Shown: piece after piece, positions 41,430-50,472 of the stretch | Numbering within the stretch: the stretch's first letter is position 1 | How the letters are laid out: every line of letters begins with the position of its first letter | Assembly: GCF_900250115.1 (NCBI RefSeq) | Contig: NZ_LT984804.1 | Span: 620,001 to 684,000 of the forward strand | DNA: 64,000 nt | Reading direction: 5' to 3' | Origin: Cupriavidus taiwanensis | GTDB lineage: Bacteria; Pseudomonadota; Gammaproteobacteria; Burkholderiales; Burkholderiaceae | The notes under the pieces: generated by a model | Seen by the model: only the letters and a program-made list of their open reading frames with translations | Told to the model about the DNA's origin: nothing | Databases searched by the model: none | Position numbers and translations under genes: made by a program

Positions 41430-42599
41430 TCAGAACGAACGCGGCAATTCGAGCACATGCTCGGCCACGTAGGACAGGATCAGGTTGGTGGAAATCGGCG
41501 CCACCTGGTACAGGCGGGTTTCGCGGAACTTGCGCTCGATGTCGTACTCGGCGGCAAAGCCGAAGCCGCCGTGCGTCTGCAGGCAGACGTTGGCCGCTTC
41601 CCACGAGGCATCGGCGGCGAGCAGCTTGGCGATATTGGCTTCCTTGCCGCACGGCTTGCCCGCGTCGAACAGCCGCGCGGCCTTGTAGCGCATCAGGCTG
41701 GCTGCCTCGACGTTGACGTACGCGCGCGCGATCGGGAACTGCACCGCCTGGTTCTGGCCGATCGGGCGGTCGAACACGATGCGGTCGCGCGCGTAGTTGC
41801 CGGCGCGCTCGACGAACCAGTAGCCGTCGCCGATGCACTCGGCGGCGATCAGGATGCGCTCGGCGTTGAGGCCGTCGAGGATGTACCTGAGGCCCTTGCC
41901 TTCCTCGCCGATCAGGTTGGCGGCGGGGACTTCCAGGTTGTCGAAGAACAGCTCGTTGGTCTCGTGGTTGACCATGTTGCGGATCGGCTTGACCGTCAGG
42001 CCCTTGCCGATGGCATCGCGCAGGTCGACCACGAATACCGACAGGCCGTCCGACTTGCGCTTGACCTGGTCCAGCGCCGTGGTGCGCGCCAGCAGCAGCA
42101 TCAGGTCCGAGTGCTGCACGCGCGAAATCCAGGCCTTCTGGCCATTGACCAGGTACTTGTCGCCGTGCCGCACCGCGGTGGTTTTCAGCTTGGTGGTGTC
42201 GGTGCCGGTGCTGGGCTCGGTCACCGCCATCGACTGCATGCGCAGTTCGCCCGAGGCGATGGCAGGCAGCCAGCGCTGCTTTTGCGCTTCGGAACCATGG
42301 CGCAGCAGGCAGCCCATCACGTACATCTGCCCGTGGCAGGCGCCGGAGTTGCCGCCGCTGCGGTTGATTTCCTCCATGATGACCGAGGCCGCGGTCAATG
42401 ACAGCCCCGAGCCGCCATAGGCTTCCGGAATCAGCGCCGACAGCCAGCCCGCCTGCGTCAGGGCCTGGACAAAGCTCTCGGGAAACGCTTCCTGCTCTTC
42501 CACCCGTTGCCAGTACGCCGAATCGAAGCCCGCGCACAGGCTGCGCACCGCCTCGCGGATTTCGGGGTACAGCTGCTCGGGATCCTGGTCTGCGTGCAT
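41430..42599 (-). CDS. Acyl-CoA dehydrogenase (single-subunit type)
   Basis: A 389-residue self-contained acyl-CoA dehydrogenase. It has both the middle-domain motif (MAVTEPSTGTDTTKLK near residue 123) and the C-terminal motifs RIVFDRPIGQNQAVQFPIAR near residue 270 and LQTHGGFGFAAEYDIERKFR near residue 340. Unlike the split pairs it should work as a homotetramer. It is the first gene of the minus-strand C5-acid operon and may oxidise a methylsuccinyl-CoA-like ester to mesaconyl- or itaconyl-CoA, which would feed the hydratase and lyase. The substrate is inferred only from the neighbours. Confidence 0.85.
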   Translation of the reverse strand: MHADQDPEQLYPEIREAVRSLCAGFDSAYWQRVEEQEAFPESFVQALTQAGWLSALIPEAYGGSGLSLTAASVIMEEINRSGGNSGACHGQMYVMGCLLRHGSEAQKQRWLPAIASGELRMQSMAVTEPSTGTDTTKLKTTAVRHGDKYLVNGQKAWISRVQHSDLMLLLARTTALDQVKRKSDGLSVFVVDLRDAIGKGLTVKPIRNMVNHETNELFFDNLEVPAANLIGEEGKGLRYILDGLNAERILIAAECIGDGYWFVERAGNYARDRIVFDRPIGQNQAVQFPIARAYVNVEAASLMRYKAARLFDAGKPCGKEANIAKLLAADASWEAANVCLQTHGGFGFAAEYDIERKFRETRLYQVAPISTNLILSYVAEHVLELPRSF

Positions 42600-42841
42600 G
42601 GTCGCCGGGTCGATTGGAACTGGAGGCCATTATTCCCGAGCCTCCTGCACGCTGAAATTCGGATTTGCGAAAGAGCGGCTTAGGGCCGGCTTAGGTGGGC
42701 AGCAAGCGTCGCAGCGGGGCCGCGCGACCGCGCCCGCAAGGCGGCGCCACCCTCATGCAACACGCCCGGCGAAGCGGGCGTGCGGGTGTGGCGCGCGGGG
42801 CGCCGCTGGAGGGGGGCTGGTGCCGTGGCACTGCCTGCCGG

Positions 42842-42916
42842 TCAGTGGACGAAGAGCCAGATCAGGATCAGGACAAAAGCCGGAACACCAAGTAGCCAGG
42901 CGAGGATATAGGGCAT
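42842..42916 (-). CDS. 24-residue hydrophobic peptide
   Basis: A very short frame on the minus strand encodes MPYILAWLLGVPAFVLILIW followed by LFVH, a single membrane-spanning helix. GGAG lies about 8 nt upstream of its ATG. It sits alone in the 517-bp gap between two divergent transcription units. I recall very similar tiny single-helix proteins annotated as hypothetical across Burkholderiales, which supports it as a real gene, but no function is known. The rest of the gap (42600-42841 and 42917-43117) shows no other feature. Confidence 0.55.
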   Translation of the reverse strand: MPYILAWLLGVPAFVLILIWLFVH

Positions 42917-43117
42917 GGTGCAACTCCATGGAGGACTGTGATTGGTGATTTCAATATAGGAATGCCGCGCCGGCGGGACTGTCGGGGAGCTTCCGCTTGG
43001 CGTGTAGGACGGCGCCGCACAGGCCGGACGGCGCGCCGTTGTGGCGCACGAGTCTTGCCGTGGGCCAGGTGTGCCGTGCTACGCTCAGGCCTGCACCCTA
43101 GTCCCCGGAGGTTGGCG

Positions 43118-43585
43118 ATGGAGTCTGTCTGGACCGAGATCTTCCGCACCTTTCGCGCGGAATTTGCCGATGTGCCGGACGCCGCCGAGGCAACCCGCCT
43201 CCTGGTGCGGCTGTGCATGGCGGTGGTGCTCGGTGGCTTGGTCGGCTATGAGCGCGAGTCCTCCGGCAAGGCGGCGGGGCTGCGCACCCATATGCTGGTG
43301 GCGCTGGGCTCGGCGCTGTTCGTGCTGGTGCCGCTGCAGGCCGGCGTGCCGCTGGCCGACATGAGCCGGGTGCTGCAGGGGCTGATCGCCGGCATCGGCT
43401 TCCTCGGCGCCGGCGCCATCCTCAAGCAGAACGACGAGGCTCATATCAAGGGCCTGACCACCGCGGCCAGCATCTGGATGGTGGCGGCCATCGGCGTCGC
43501 GGCCGGGCTCGGGCGCGACACCACGGCGGTAATCGCCACGGTGTTCACGCTGGTGATCCTGCAGATCCTGCAACGCTGGAAGTAG
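43118..43585 (+). CDS. MgtC/SapB-family membrane protein
   Basis: A 155-residue membrane protein of the MgtC/SapB family: RLLVRLCMAVVLGGLVGYER with the conserved Arg/Glu, then GLRTHMLVALGSALFVLVPL, LQGLIAGIGFLGAGAILKQ, GLTTAASIWMVAAIGVAAGL and VIATVFTLVILQIL: about four helices. Only the N-terminal membrane domain is present; the cytosolic C-terminal domain of virulence-associated MgtC (about 230 residues) is missing, as in many environmental SapB-type members. CCGGAGG precedes the ATG. Possible roles are Mg2+ or acid-stress homeostasis. It stands alone. Confidence 0.88.
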   Translation: MESVWTEIFRTFRAEFADVPDAAEATRLLVRLCMAVVLGGLVGYERESSGKAAGLRTHMLVALGSALFVLVPLQAGVPLADMSRVLQGLIAGIGFLGAGAILKQNDEAHIKGLTTAASIWMVAAIGVAAGLGRDTTAVIATVFTLVILQILQRWK

Positions 43586-43790
43586 CGCCCCGCGCCACGG
43601 AGCGGTGCGCCGCGCTGTGCCCGTGAGCGCCGATCTCGTCATTTCCACTCGCCTTGCCGCGGCCAGTGCTTGCCAAATGTGCACCGAATGCGCGCCGGCG
43701 CACACAGAGAGGGCCCCGCGCGCCCTATGCTGTGGCTAGGTTGCGCCGCGAAGCCTGGGCGCTGCCGACGCAGCAGAGGGGGAGGTTGGC

Positions 43791-44297
43791 ATGCTTGCAT
43801 CAATCCGTGACGACGCGGCGCTGGCCGCATTCGTGGGGCCGCGATTTCCGTACTACGGCGAACGCTGGTCGGTGGCCGAGAGCCACGGTGGCGTCTCGTG
43901 GAACTGGGCGGCGTGCCTGCTGGGCCCGTTCTGGATGGCGTACCGGCGCATGTACTGGCAGGTGGGGGTCTATGCGCTGATCGTCGGCACCGAGCCGTTG
44001 CTGCACGCATGGTTCGGCCTGCAGCTGCCGATGGCGGGCCGGCCGTTGCTGTACGCGATGGCGCTGCTGCTGGGGCTGTACGGCAACGAGCTGTACCGCT
44101 GGCACGCCGAGGCCACCATCCGCCATGTGCGCGCGTACCACTACTCGCCCGAACTGGTGAACGACTCGCTGGAGCGCCGCGGCCGCACCAGCTGGCCCGG
44201 CGTCTTCGCCATGGCCCTGCTGCTGTTTGTGATGGTGGTGTCGCTGCGCCCGCTGGCGGCGCTGATGGCCCTGGGCGGCGCGCCGGGCGCCGGCTGA
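43791..44297 (+). CDS. DUF2628 membrane protein
   Basis: A 168-residue protein of the DUF2628 family. The signature WNWAACLLGPFWMAYRRMYW occurs near residue 37, followed by membrane segments around 57-75, 84-98 and 138-160. The N-terminal 35 residues are cytoplasmic, with PYYGERW. Function is unknown; members are small inner-membrane proteins often found beside unrelated genes. The ATG has GGAGGTT about 5 nt upstream. It converges with the LysR gene, 15 bp away, and no operon partner is seen. Confidence 0.8.
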   Translation: MLASIRDDAALAAFVGPRFPYYGERWSVAESHGGVSWNWAACLLGPFWMAYRRMYWQVGVYALIVGTEPLLHAWFGLQLPMAGRPLLYAMALLLGLYGNELYRWHAEATIRHVRAYHYSPELVNDSLERRGRTSWPGVFAMALLLFVMVVSLRPLAALMALGGAPGAG

Positions 44298-44312
44298 AAC
44301 CAGCGCGCGGCG

Positions 44313-45215
44313 CTACACGGGCTCGCGCGCGGCGTCGACCAGGTACTGGATCAGGGTTTCGGCGAACTGCGGCAGCTCGCGCCCCGGCCGGCGCACCAAA
44401 CGCAGCTCGCGCCTGGCCCATTCGTCTTCCAGCGGGATAAAGCGCAGCACCTTGCGGCTGGCATAGCGGCGCGCGCAGCTGTTCGGCACGATGGCGATGC
44501 CCGCGCCGGCCTCGACCATGCGGCATACCGCGTCGAAGCTGCCCACCTGGATCCGCAGGCTGATGCGCTTGCCCATGCCGGCGGCAATGCGGTCGAGGAA
44601 GGACTGGATCGCGCTGAACTGGTTCAGGCCGACGAAGCGGCAGGTATCGAGCAGGTCGGCGAAATGCAGCCGCTTGAAGGTCGGCAGCGGATGGTTGACC
44701 GGTGCGATCACGATCAGCGCGTCGCTGCACAGGTGCATCGCATCCAGGTCCTGGGTCGCGACCTCGCCGGCGACGATGCCGAGGTCGGCCGCGCCGGCGC
44801 TGATCGCCGACACGATCTCCTGCGACAGGTGCTCTTCCAGCTCGATGTCGACGTCCGGGTTCTCGCTCAGGAAGCGCGACACGCCGGTGGCGAGGAACGA
44901 GTTGGTCGCGGTGGTGTTGGCCAGCAGCCGCACGCGCCCCTTCACCCCCTTGGCATACGGGCGCAGGTCCGCGTGCAGGCATTCGAGTTCGCGGAAGACC
45001 TCGCGCGCGTGCCGCAGCAGCGCATCGCCCGCCGGCGTGAGCCGCACGCCCTTGACCTGACGGATCAGCAATTGTGTCTGGAACGCCTCTTCCAGCTGCT
45101 TGATCCGCGTACTGGCGGCGGGCAGCGACAGAAAGCTGCGCTCGGCGGCACGGGTCAGGTTCTCCGTCTCGCCGACATTCAGGAAGAGGCGGAGGTCGGT
45201 CAGGTCGTAATGCAT
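44313..45215 (-). CDS. LysR-family transcriptional regulator
   Basis: A 300-residue LysR-type regulator with an N-terminal winged helix-turn-helix (residues 3-60: LRLFLNVGETENLTRAAERS, then STRIKQLEEAFQTQLLIR) and a C-terminal co-inducer domain (about 90-295). It is divergent from the SDR-CaiB pair at 45405-47563 across 189 bp, the classical arrangement in which a LysR protein controls its divergent target and itself. A short palindrome ATTCGTGAAT at 45248-45257 in that gap is a possible binding site. The inducer is unknown. Confidence 0.9.
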   Translation of the reverse strand: MHYDLTDLRLFLNVGETENLTRAAERSFLSLPAASTRIKQLEEAFQTQLLIRQVKGVRLTPAGDALLRHAREVFRELECLHADLRPYAKGVKGRVRLLANTTATNSFLATGVSRFLSENPDVDIELEEHLSQEIVSAISAGAADLGIVAGEVATQDLDAMHLCSDALIVIAPVNHPLPTFKRLHFADLLDTCRFVGLNQFSAIQSFLDRIAAGMGKRISLRIQVGSFDAVCRMVEAGAGIAIVPNSCARRYASRKVLRFIPLEDEWARRELRLVRRPGRELPQFAETLIQYLVDAAREPV

Positions 45216-45247
45216 GGGCTTCCGTCAGGCCAAAGGCCAGTTTTGTG

Positions 45248-45257
45248 ATTCGTGAAT
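45248..45257. promoter_or_regulatory. Possible LysR operator
   Basis: ATTCGTGAAT is a 10-bp near-perfect dyad in the divergent LysR/SDR gap, about 33 bp before the LysR start codon. The assignment rests only on position and symmetry. Confidence 0.3.
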
Positions 45258-45404
45258 TCCAAACGCTCGGGCGTCAATTTATCGTATCCGCTGCGGCGTG
45301 GACATCCGGATTGACCGCACGGGCGGGCGCTGTCCGCCGCGCAAGGCTGTTTCGCCGGGTTCGCGGTCGGTGACCGCACAAAAAGTATTCAGAGGAGCAA
45401 GGCA

Positions 45405-46319
45405 ATGAGCGGTTTGATGGCAGGCAAGGTCGCGCTGGTAACGGGCGCTGGGGGTGGGATCGGGCGCGGCATCGCGCTGGCCATGGCGGCCGCCGGTGCC
45501 AGGGTGGTGGTGAACGACCTGGGTGTGTCGATGTCGGGCGAGGGCGGCGACGCCGGCCCCGCGCAGCGCGTGGTCGAGGAGATCCGCGCCGCCGGCGGCG
45601 AAGCCGTGGCCAACACCGACAGCGTGTCGACCTGGGCCGGCGCCAACGCCATCGTGCAATGCGCGCTCGACAACTTCGGCCGCATCGACGCCGTGGTCAA
45701 CAACGCCGGCAACCTGCGCGACCGCATGTTCTTCAAGATGAACGAGGAAGAATGGCGCTCGGTGATCGACGTGCACCTGAACGGCACCTTCTTCGTCAGC
45801 CGTGCCGCGGCCAACTACTTCAAGGACCAGGAGAGCGGCGCCTACGTGCACATGACCTCGACCTCGGGCCTGATCGGCAATCTGGGCCAGGCCAACTACT
45901 CGGCGGCCAAGCTGGGCATCGCCGCGCTGTCGAAGTCGATCGCGCTCGACATGCAGCGCTTCAACGTGCGCTCCAACTGCATCGCGCCGTTCGCGTGGAG
46001 CCGCATGACCAGCTCGATCCCGGCCGAAACGCCGGAAGAAAAGGCGCGCGTGGCCAAGCTGCAGAAGATGGAAGCCGGCAAGATCGGCCCGGTCGCGGTC
46101 TACCTGGCAAGCCCGGCGGCGAGCGAGGTCAACGGCCAGATCTTCGCGGTGCGCGCCAACGAGATCATCCTGATGAGCCAGCCGCGCCCGGTGCGCTCGG
46201 TCCACATGAGCGAGGGCTGGACGCCCGAGTCGGTGGGCGAGGTCGCCATGGCGGCGATGCGCAGCAGCTTCTTCAAGCTGGAGCGCTCGCCCGACGTGAT
46301 CAGCTGGGACCCGATCTGA
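45405..46319 (+). CDS. SDR-family oxidoreductase (3-hydroxyacyl-CoA type)
   Basis: A 304-residue SDR with TGAGGGIGRG at 13-22, NNAGNLRDRMFFKM at 99-112 and catalytic Tyr165/Lys169 (ANYSAAKLGI). The RDRM block and length of about 300 residues link it to the 17beta-HSD4-type 3-hydroxyacyl-CoA dehydrogenases. AGGAGCAAGGCA precedes the ATG. Its stop overlaps the start of the CoA-transferase gene (TGATG), so the two are coupled and would handle the same acyl-CoA, probably under the divergent LysR regulator. Confidence 0.87.
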   Translation: MSGLMAGKVALVTGAGGGIGRGIALAMAAAGARVVVNDLGVSMSGEGGDAGPAQRVVEEIRAAGGEAVANTDSVSTWAGANAIVQCALDNFGRIDAVVNNAGNLRDRMFFKMNEEEWRSVIDVHLNGTFFVSRAAANYFKDQESGAYVHMTSTSGLIGNLGQANYSAAKLGIAALSKSIALDMQRFNVRSNCIAPFAWSRMTSSIPAETPEEKARVAKLQKMEAGKIGPVAVYLASPAASEVNGQIFAVRANEIILMSQPRPVRSVHMSEGWTPESVGEVAMAAMRSSFFKLERSPDVISWDPI

Positions 46320-47563
46320 TGACGGACCGCCAAGCACCGGTGCGCGGCGCGCTTGCCGGCGTGCGCGTGCTGGACCTGTCGCGCATCCTGGCGGGCCCGT
46401 GGTGCGCGCAGAACCTGGCGGACCTGGCCGCCGAGGTGATCAAGGTGGAGCGCCCCGGCGCGGGCGACGATACCCGTTCCTGGGGGCCGCCCTGGCTGCC
46501 CGGCGCGGACGGGCAGCCGTCGCGCGACGCCACCTACTTTGCCGGCGCCAACCGCGGCAAGCAGTCGGTCACGCTCGATATCGCCAGCCCGCAAGGGCAG
46601 CAGATCGTGCGCGAGCTGGCGGCGAAGTCGCAGATCGTGCTGGAGAACTACAAGGTCGGCGACCTCAAGCGCTACGGGCTGGACTACGACAGCCTGAAGG
46701 CGGTCAACCCGGCGCTGGTCTACTGTTCGATCACGGGCTACGGCCAGACCGGGCCGAGCGCGCACAAGCCCGGTTACGACTTCATCTTCCAGGGCCTGGG
46801 CGGCCTGATGAGCGTCACCGGCGAGCGCGACGACCTGCCCGGCGGCGGGCCGCAGAAGGTGGGCGTGGCGGTGGTCGACATGCTGACCGGCATGTACGCC
46901 ACCGTGGCGGTGCTGGCCGCGCTGCGCCATGCCGAACGCACCGGCGAGGGCCAGCATATCGACATGGCGCTGCTCGATGCGGTGGTGGCGGTCGGCGCCA
47001 CCCCCATCATCGCGCAGCGCGTCACCGGCCAGGCCATGCCGCGCTACGGCAACGCGCACGCCAACATGGTCCCCTACCATGTGTTCGCCACCGCCGACGG
47101 CTACATGATCGTCGCCGCCGGCAACGACGGGCAGTGGCAGGCGTATTGCCGCGGCGTCGAGCGTCCCGACCTGGCCGCCGACGAGCGCTTTGCCACCGGC
47201 CCCGGCCGCATCATCCACCGCGACACGCTGGTGCCGCTGCTCGAAGCGCATATGCGCACGCGCCCGACCGCGCACTGGGTGCAGGCGCTGGAAGCGCAGG
47301 GCATCCCGTGCGGGCCGATCAACGACTATGGCCAGGTGCTGGAAGATCCCCAGGTACGGCATCGCGAGCTGCAGGTCGACCTGGTGCGCGACGACGGCAG
47401 CCTGTGCCCGACCGTCAAGAGCCCGCTGCGGCTGTCGGCCACCCCGGTGCAATACGACGCGCCGCCGCCGCGGCTGGGCCAGCATACCGGGCAGGTGCTG
47501 CAGACGGTGCTGGGCTTGTCGGCCGAGCGCATCGCCCGGCTGCGCGAGCAGGGCGTGGTTTAA
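46319..47563 (+). CDS. CaiB/BaiF family CoA-transferase
   Basis: A 414-residue class III CoA-transferase: LAGVRVLDLSRILAGPWCAQ at the start, VIKVERPGAGDDTRSWGPPW, YCSITGYGQTGP and the catalytic Asp region VAVVDMLTGMYATVAVLAAL near residue 185. It would load CoA from a donor thioester onto a carboxylic acid that the coupled SDR then processes, or recycle CoA from the product. It starts within the stop codon of the SDR gene. The substrate cannot be deduced. Confidence 0.88.
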   Translation: MTDRQAPVRGALAGVRVLDLSRILAGPWCAQNLADLAAEVIKVERPGAGDDTRSWGPPWLPGADGQPSRDATYFAGANRGKQSVTLDIASPQGQQIVRELAAKSQIVLENYKVGDLKRYGLDYDSLKAVNPALVYCSITGYGQTGPSAHKPGYDFIFQGLGGLMSVTGERDDLPGGGPQKVGVAVVDMLTGMYATVAVLAALRHAERTGEGQHIDMALLDAVVAVGATPIIAQRVTGQAMPRYGNAHANMVPYHVFATADGYMIVAAGNDGQWQAYCRGVERPDLAADERFATGPGRIIHRDTLVPLLEAHMRTRPTAHWVQALEAQGIPCGPINDYGQVLEDPQVRHRELQVDLVRDDGSLCPTVKSPLRLSATPVQYDAPPPRLGQHTGQVLQTVLGLSAERIARLREQGVV

Positions 47564-47672
47564 GCGCGTGCGCGCCCGGCCGCAAGCTGCCGGCGCGCCG
47601 CTGCACGGATGCCGTCACTGGCGTAGGCTGTGCGGGTGGCGGCCGCATGCCGCTCCCTTCCCGGAGACAGCC

Positions 47673-47879
47673 ATGGACGAAGAGACCTTCAACCTCAGCA
47701 TCCGCAAGTTTTTGAAGGTGGTCGGCGTGAATTCCCAGCGCGAGATCGAGCAGGCCGTCGCCCGGGCCGTGGCCGACGGCACGCTGGCCGGCAACGAACA
47801 CCTGCCGGTGTCGGTGACGCTGGAGCTGGCGGCGGTGAAGCTGCAGGCGCGCTTCGACGGCGAGATCCGGCTCGAGTAA
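47673..47879 (+). CDS. DUF6494 small protein
   Basis: A 68-residue protein beginning MDEETFNLSIRKFLKVVGVN, then SQREIEQAV, the signature of the DUF6494 family, small cytoplasmic proteins common in proteobacteria. The second half (LPVSVTLELAAVKLQARFDG) looks like a beta strand plus helix. CCGGAGACAGCC precedes the ATG. No function is known. It stands between the CoA-transferase gene and a convergent AraC-type regulator, with only 25 bp to the latter's stop. Confidence 0.8.
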   Translation: MDEETFNLSIRKFLKVVGVNSQREIEQAVARAVADGTLAGNEHLPVSVTLELAAVKLQARFDGEIRLE

Positions 47880-47904
47880 GCCGGCGCCGCGCCGCCCACT
47901 TCGC

Positions 47905-49077
47905 CTACGCCGCCGGTACCTCCCCGGCGCGCATGCCGCGCATCCGGTATTCCCCCGGCGCCACGCCGGTCCATTTCTTGAAGGCGCGGTGGAAGGTGCT
48001 GGGCTCGGAAAAGCCGAGCCGCAGCGCCACGTCCTGCAGCGTCATGCCGGGGCGCTCCATCATGCCGATGGCCACGTCGCGCCGCAGGTTGTCCTTGATG
48101 CTCTGGTAGCCACGCCCTTCGTCGCGCAGGCGGCGGCGCAGGGTCTGCGGCGTGAGCCGCAGCAGCTGCGCCATCTGCTCGAGCGACGGCAGTTCGTCGT
48201 CCAGGTGCGAGCGCAGGTGCTGGCGGATGCGTTCCGCCAGGCAGCTGTTGTCGCGGTAGCGGATCAGCAGGTTGCGCGGGGTCTCGTGCAGGAAGTCGCG
48301 CAGGCTCGCGGCGTCCTGCATCACCGGCAGGCGCAGCGAGGCGGCGTCGAAGTGCAGCGCGGTGACCGGCTGGCCGTAGCTGACCTGGGCCTTGAACACG
48401 CGCTCGGTATCGGTGCGGCCCGGCGACGCGGCGGCGCTCAGGTCGACGCGCGTCAGCGGGATCTGCCCGGCAACCAGCCAGCTGACCAGCGCATAGGCAT
48501 GGAACACGAAGGTCGATTCGGCAAAGCTGCGGCAGGCCGAGGCGGGCGCGCGCGGATGCAGCACCACCGCGGCGGTGTTGCCGTCGGCGCCCACATGCAG
48601 GCGCGGCGCGAAGGCGTCGATATGCTGGCGGTACAGGCGCAGCCCGGTGCGGATGGCGTCTTCGAGCGTGGCGCAATGGACCAGGCTGCGGCACACCTGC
48701 GCGAACACGCCCGGCGTCACGGGGCGGTCCAGCAGGCCCCATAGCTCGTCGCGCATGACCCGGCGCAGCGTGCGGATCAGCGCCGCATACTGGCCCTGCG
48801 TCACGCGCGCGCTGGGCGAGGCCAGCAGCGCCGGCGAGATATCGGCGCGGCGCAGCAGCGCATCGATGTCGTAGCCGAGCCGCCGCGCGCCCTGCAGGAT
48901 ATGGGTCACATGCTGGATGGCAATGGTGTGGCGGGCCGGCGCGGGCGGCTCCATCGTCGTCCCCGCTGCCGCCGGGCTGCCGGCGTCGCGCAGGCGCACT
49001 CCCGCCAGTGCGTGGCCGGGAATGTGCGGCTTGCCCGGCAGCGGCGGGCGCAGCGATGGCAGAACGGCTGTTTGCAT
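47905..49077 (-). CDS. AraC-family transcriptional regulator
   Basis: A 390-residue AraC-type regulator. The C-terminal HTH_18 domain (about 285-380) contains LPSLEQMAQLLRLTPQTLRR and DVALRLGFSEPSTFHRAFKK, then WTGVAPGEYR. The preceding ~190 residues match the Arabinose_bd-like sensor domain of OruR/ArgR-like AraC regulators. The start at 49077 is backed by GAGGAA 5 nt upstream; the N-terminal 40 residues are low-complexity, so a start at MEPPAPARHT (48954) is also possible. It is divergent from the Bug-ligase operon at 49389, which it may control. Confidence 0.83.
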   Translation of the reverse strand: MQTAVLPSLRPPLPGKPHIPGHALAGVRLRDAGSPAAAGTTMEPPAPARHTIAIQHVTHILQGARRLGYDIDALLRRADISPALLASPSARVTQGQYAALIRTLRRVMRDELWGLLDRPVTPGVFAQVCRSLVHCATLEDAIRTGLRLYRQHIDAFAPRLHVGADGNTAAVVLHPRAPASACRSFAESTFVFHAYALVSWLVAGQIPLTRVDLSAAASPGRTDTERVFKAQVSYGQPVTALHFDAASLRLPVMQDAASLRDFLHETPRNLLIRYRDNSCLAERIRQHLRSHLDDELPSLEQMAQLLRLTPQTLRRRLRDEGRGYQSIKDNLRRDVAIGMMERPGMTLQDVALRLGFSEPSTFHRAFKKWTGVAPGEYRMRGMRAGEVPAA

Positions 49078-49388
49078 GGGTTTCCTCGTCACGGCGACGC
49101 GCCGGTGCCGGCCGGTTCGGGCGATTTCCGACTGTGCGGGCCTCCGGGCACATCATGGCGCCACCTTAGCAAGCCCGCGCGGCGCCGCACAATCGGGATT
49201 TGCCAAAGCCTGCCTTCCGCCTGAGCGATTCGGCCAATCATTTTGGCCCGTCTGGTCATTGTCCAAGCACCGCAGCATCGCGCACTCTCCGGCAAGTACC
49301 TCTACAAGGCCGGCCCACCGGCCCGGGCGGATCAAGCCACGCGGCAAAAACCCGTGCCCGCCCACGGAAAAACCAAAGGAGACAGCAC

Positions 49389-50420
49389 ATGCAGGCAGAT
49401 CGTCGTAATGGGGAGCGTAGTCCGCGTCGCCGTACCCTCGCCCGCCTGGGCGCGGGATTGCTGGCGTGGAGCGGACTGGCAGCCGGCATGCTGGGGGCGG
49501 GCGTGGCCCATGCCCAGGCCGACTTCCCGGCGCGCACCGTGCGCATGGTGGTGCCGTTCCCCGCCGGCGGCGCCACCGACGTGCTGGCGCGCGCGCTGGC
49601 CGAAGGCCTGGGCAAGCAGTGGAAGCGCCCGGTGGTGGTGGAGAACCGCCCGGGCGCCAGCGGCATGCTGGGCGCCGAAGTGGTCGCCCGTGCCGAGGCC
49701 GACGGCCATACCGCGCTGCTGACGATCACGCCGCTGGTGCAGGCGCCGAGCCTGTACGCCCGCGCGCCGTACGACCCGGTGAAGGACTTTGCCGCCGTGT
49801 CCGAGCTCGGCACCACCAACCTGGTGTTCGCGGTCAACAGCAACGCCGTGCCGGCCACCAACCTGAAGGACTTCATCGCGCTGGTGCGCGCCAAGCCCAG
49901 GCAGTTCTCCTATGGCTCGTTCGGCGCGGGCTCCAGCGGCCACCTGTATGGCGAGGTCTTCAACGACGCCGCCAAGATCGACATGCTCCATGTCTCGTAC
50001 AAGGGCGAGGCGCCGGAGCTGAACGACCTGCTCGGCGGCCAGGTGCCGGCCGCGGTGATCTCGGTGATGGGGGCCAAGCCCCATGTCGCCACCGGCCGCC
50101 TGCGCGCGCTGGCGGTGACCGGACCCGCGCGCGCGCCGCAACTGCCGGACGTGCCCACTTTCCGCGAGGCCGGCATCGAGGGCATGGACGCGATGGGCTG
50201 GTTCGGCCTGCTGCTGCCGGCCGCCACGCCGCGACCGATCGTCGAGAAGTTCTCTTCGGACGTCAACCGCGTGCTGGCGCAGCCCGACGTGCGCAAGCGC
50301 ATGAACGAGCTTGGCGTGATCCTGACCGGCAGCACGCCGGACGCGTTCGCCCAGACCATCCAGGCCGACTACGTGCGCTGGGGCAAGGTGATCCGCACGC
50401 GCAATATCCGCCTCGACTGA
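49389..50420 (+). CDS. Bug-family substrate-binding protein
   Basis: A 343-residue periplasmic receptor with an N-terminal export signal containing a twin-arginine-like stretch (SPRRRTLARLGAGLL) and ending AHAQA. The Bug signature RTVRMVVPFPAGGATDVLAR and RPGASGMLGAEVVARAEADG follow. AAAGGAGACAG precedes the ATG. It is the first gene of a co-directional set with an acyl-CoA ligase, a second Bug, an enoyl-CoA hydratase and a dehydrogenase, divergent from an AraC regulator. It probably binds the acid that the ligase activates. Confidence 0.9.
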   Translation: MQADRRNGERSPRRRTLARLGAGLLAWSGLAAGMLGAGVAHAQADFPARTVRMVVPFPAGGATDVLARALAEGLGKQWKRPVVVENRPGASGMLGAEVVARAEADGHTALLTITPLVQAPSLYARAPYDPVKDFAAVSELGTTNLVFAVNSNAVPATNLKDFIALVRAKPRQFSYGSFGAGSSGHLYGEVFNDAAKIDMLHVSYKGEAPELNDLLGGQVPAAVISVMGAKPHVATGRLRALAVTGPARAPQLPDVPTFREAGIEGMDAMGWFGLLLPAATPRPIVEKFSSDVNRVLAQPDVRKRMNELGVILTGSTPDAFAQTIQADYVRWGKVIRTRNIRLD

Positions 50421-50472
50421 GCCTGCCGCGCCTGACCTGTATCTGATTCGCATCTGACTACCAATTGCTGCA

